In this document: positions 5,810 to 7,831 of the stretch, piece after piece
How the letters are laid out: each line of letters begins with the position of its first letter
How positions within the stretch are numbered: the stretch's first letter is position 1
Source of the DNA: CAZSGN01 sp964606415
GTDB taxonomy: Bacteria > Bacteroidota > Bacteroidia > Bacteroidales > JBBRXJ01
Assembly (NCBI GenBank): GCA_964606415.1
Contig: CAZSGN010000130.1
Location: forward strand, 1 to 7,831
Reading direction: 5' to 3'
Length of the DNA stretch: 7,831 nucleotides
The notes under the pieces: generated by a model
Database searches by the model: none
What the model was told of the DNA's origin: nothing
The model's input: only the letters and a program-made list of their open reading frames with translations
Made by a program: the position numbers and the translations under genes

Positions 5810-7472
5810 AATAAGCTTCGTTGTGTACATTTTTCACGGCTCTTCCGGAAGGGTCTACCATATTTTTAAATGAAGCATCCCAATTTAGTGCTTCTTCTGT
5901 GCTGCAAGCGACAGAAGGCACAAAAGGAACTGTTCTGGCTGCTGAATCAGATGGGAAATGCTCATGAAACAAACTTCTGTAATAATACTCCTCTTTGGTG
6001 GTTGGTGTATTAATAGGAAAGCGGTATTTGGCATGTTCCAGTTGTGCATCAGAAATCATTTTGTTGGTTTTTTCTTTTAAGGTATCAATCCAGTTATAAC
6101 CTACGCCATCTGAAAACTGTTCTTTTTGTCGCCATACTACACTGTCAGGAAGGTAATCTTCAAATGCTTTTCTTATCACCCATTTCTCAATACGATCCGG
6201 GGTAATCATTTTATCTTTTGGATTGATTCGCATGGCTACATCTAAGAAAGCTTTATCGAGAAAAGGGACACGGCCTTCGACACCCCAGGCCGCCAGCGCT
6301 TTGTTTGCTCTAAGGCAGTCGTAGAGGTGCAATTTATTTAGTTTTCTGACCGTTTCTTCATGAAATTCTTTTGCATTGGGTGCTTTATGGAAATACAGGT
6401 AGCCACCAAATATTTCATCTGCTCCTTCTCCTGACAAGACCATTTTAATCCCCATGGACTTGATTACCCTTGCCATCAGATACATGGGTGTCGCAGCGCG
6501 GATGGTTGTCACGTCGTATGTTTCCAGTTGGTAGATGACATCTTTAATGGCATCCAGCCCTTCCTGGACGGTAAAATGAATTTCGTGATGGACAGTTCCG
6601 ATATGTTCGGCCACTTTTTGTGCTGCTTTCAGATCAGGAGATCCCTTCAGTCCGACGGCAAAGGAATGGAGACGCGGCCACCAGGCATCCTGTCGTTCAT
6701 TTTCCTCGATTCTTTTGGCCGCATATTTTTTGGCCAGTGCGGAGGTGACGGATGAATCCAATCCGCCAGATAACAATACGCCATAGGGCACATCAGACAT
6801 GAGTTGCTCTTTCACTGCTTTTTCTAATGCTTCTCCTAATTCCTCTATTGATGTTTGGTTGTTTTTAATGTTTTCATAGTCCATCCAATCCCGTTGATAC
6901 CATTTTTTTATTTCTCCTTCTTCGCTATAAAAATAATGGCCGGGCAGGAATAACTCTATTTTATTGCAAATTCCTTCCAGGGCTTTTAGTTCTGAAGCCA
7001 CATAGTAGTTGCCAAACTGATCCCAGCCATGGTAAAGTGGTATGACACCTATTTGATCGCGTGCAACCAGGTAAGTATTTTTTTCTTTATCGTAAAGCGC
7101 AAAAGCAAAGATGCCATTTAAATCTTCGATGAAGTCTTTTCCTTTTTCCCGGTACAAGGCCAGTATAACTTCGCAATCTGATTGGGTCTGAAAATGATAA
7201 TCGTTTTTTAGTTGAGCGCGAATCTCCCGGTGGTTATAAATCTCCCCGTTTACAGCTAAAACCAGGTTGCCATCTTCACTGTATAAAGGTTGCTTGCCCG
7301 ATTGGGGATCTACGATTGCAAGCCTTTCATGAGCAATAACAGCATGGTCATCCGTATAAATACCTGACCAATCCGGGCCACGATGCCTAAGCCGTTTCGA
7401 CATTTCAAGCACCTTTGGGCGCAAAAGGCCGGATTCTGTTTTTAAATCAAAAGCACCAACAATTCCACACAT
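5808..7472 (-). CDS. asnB: Asparagine synthetase B, glutamine-hydrolysing
   Basis: A cytoplasmic enzyme that makes asparagine from aspartate, glutamine and ATP, releasing glutamate, AMP and pyrophosphate. Its 554 residues equal the length of E. coli AsnB, and much of the sequence follows that protein as I remember it. The N-terminal class II glutaminase domain (about 2-190) starts MCGIVGAFD, with Cys2 becoming the nucleophile after Met removal. It has RHRGPDWSG, Arg50, the NGEIYN motif (Asn75, Glu77) and Asp99, which bind glutamine. The synthetase domain (about 210-530) has the ATP-pyrophosphatase loop SGGLDSS (235-241) and SGEGADE (347-353), where Glu349 corresponds to the catalytic Glu348 of E. 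coli AsnB. E. coli has Ser where this protein has Ala351. Also present are EGRVPFLDKAFLDVAM and RQKEQFSDGVGYNWID. The gene faces the sensor kinase and has its own upstream promoter, so I see no operon link. The gene appears intact. Confidence 0.97.
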   Translation of the reverse strand: MCGIVGAFDLKTESGLLRPKVLEMSKRLRHRGPDWSGIYTDDHAVIAHERLAIVDPQSGKQPLYSEDGNLVLAVNGEIYNHREIRAQLKNDYHFQTQSDCEVILALYREKGKDFIEDLNGIFAFALYDKEKNTYLVARDQIGVIPLYHGWDQFGNYYVASELKALEGICNKIELFLPGHYFYSEEGEIKKWYQRDWMDYENIKNNQTSIEELGEALEKAVKEQLMSDVPYGVLLSGGLDSSVTSALAKKYAAKRIEENERQDAWWPRLHSFAVGLKGSPDLKAAQKVAEHIGTVHHEIHFTVQEGLDAIKDVIYQLETYDVTTIRAATPMYLMARVIKSMGIKMVLSGEGADEIFGGYLYFHKAPNAKEFHEETVRKLNKLHLYDCLRANKALAAWGVEGRVPFLDKAFLDVAMRINPKDKMITPDRIEKWVIRKAFEDYLPDSVVWRQKEQFSDGVGYNWIDTLKEKTNKMISDAQLEHAKYRFPINTPTTKEEYYYRSLFHEHFPSDSAARTVPFVPSVACSTEEALNWDASFKNMVDPSGRAVKNVHNEAY

Positions 7473-7831
7473 AATTTATTCTTTTTAGATTTGAATGCAT
7501 CGATATTTACAAAAATACAAAAAAATAGCTTTCTGATCTTATAAAAATGCGAAATATTCCAAAATAACTTTTAATAATTAAGAAAAAATAGAAAAATTAT
7601 ACCAAAAAGTAATTATGCGAGGCCTATTTTTTATTTATTTGTTAGATGGGATTTGCTATGAGGATATATCTCTGACATTGATCTGTTATCAGGCAGCGGA
7701 TAATTATCTCTCTGTGTGGCAATGTTTCTGTCTTGGGTAGAATAATATAAATAACAAGTAAATAATGATGCAACCTCTCAGCAGGTTTTTGCGTAAAATT
7801 AAATATGTATATGAATCTGATTTTTAAAAAC
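7473..7831. other. AT-rich non-coding stretch upstream of asnB
   Basis: About 360 bp with no convincing gene. The part at 7501-7620 is only about 19% G+C by my count and rich in A- and T-tracts, as expected for a promoter upstream region. Further right the composition is more mixed. A short 5-bp stem (AACCT 7772-7776 with AGGTT 7783-7787) is followed by TTT on the plus strand but is too weak to call a terminator. A minus-strand frame is open from the right edge to a TAA at 7642-7644, and a 20-codon ATG frame lies at 7765-7827 on the plus strand. Neither has support. Confidence 0.6.
7510..7517 (-). promoter_or_regulatory. Candidate -7 element of the asnB promoter
   Basis: On the minus strand TATTTTTG (7517-7510) matches TAnnTTTG exactly. 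Transcription would start near 7503, leaving a leader of about 30 nt before the asnB ATG at 7472. The -33 region is only T-rich, with no clean TTG. No Shine-Dalgarno sequence is seen; the leader is A-rich just before the start. Confidence 0.45.

Noticed and set aside
7765..7827. 20-codon plus-strand frame MMQPLSRFLRKIKYVYESDF
   Set aside because: Too short to judge, with no ribosome binding site or conserved context; frames of this size are common by chance.
7642..7830. Minus-strand open frame running in from the right edge (about 62 codons)
   Set aside because: No start is visible and the translation (many Ile, Leu, Tyr and odd Cys/His) resembles no family. The stretch is better explained as non-coding DNA upstream of asnB.

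Overview
The window looks like a piece of a Bacteroidota chromosome, possibly from the Marinilabiliales or a related group; the order is only a guess. Three observations support this. The DNA is AT-rich. Matches to the Bacteroidota -7 promoter element TAnnTTTG lie at sensible distances upstream of two genes. One gene encodes a lipoprotein whose acceptor Cys is followed by Glu-Lys and a run of five Asp, the style of a Bacteroidota surface-export signal. No tRNA, rRNA, CRISPR array, insertion sequence or phage gene is visible.

Layout. At 1-418 (minus) is the N-terminal part of an unrecognised secreted protein that runs off the left edge. At 419-637 is a spacer with a long near-perfect hairpin (517-564) and a weaker one. 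At 638-1345 (minus) is an acidic two-part lipoprotein of unknown function. At 1346-1749 is a divergent regulatory region. At 1750-2328 (plus) is a REC-LuxR/NarL-type response regulator, followed by a 207-bp spacer. At 2536-5790 (plus) is a 1084-residue hybrid sensor kinase with the order signal peptide, periplasmic Venus-flytrap domain, TM, PAS, PAS, HisKA, HATPase, REC, HPt. At 5808-7472 (minus, convergent, 17 bp away) is a glutamine-hydrolysing asparagine synthetase B. At 7473-7831 is an AT-rich non-coding stretch.

How the genes fit together. The regulator/kinase pair has the gene order and domain logic of EvgAS/BvgAS phosphorelays: a Venus-flytrap sensor kinase carrying its own REC and HPt, paired with a NarL-type response regulator. 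A periplasmic ligand would drive phosphate along His588 > Asp878 > His1031 > Asp53 of the regulator. The most interesting signal outside the genes is a repeated operator-like motif, TCACG-N6-CGT. It occurs once upstream of the regulator (a 16-bp inverted repeat, 1664-1679) and twice upstream of the kinase (2358-2373 and 2444-2459). I noticed no other copy. It is a good candidate for the autoregulatory binding site of this system. The divergent lipoprotein gene is a possible target by position only. asnB appears to be an independent housekeeping gene with its own promoter.
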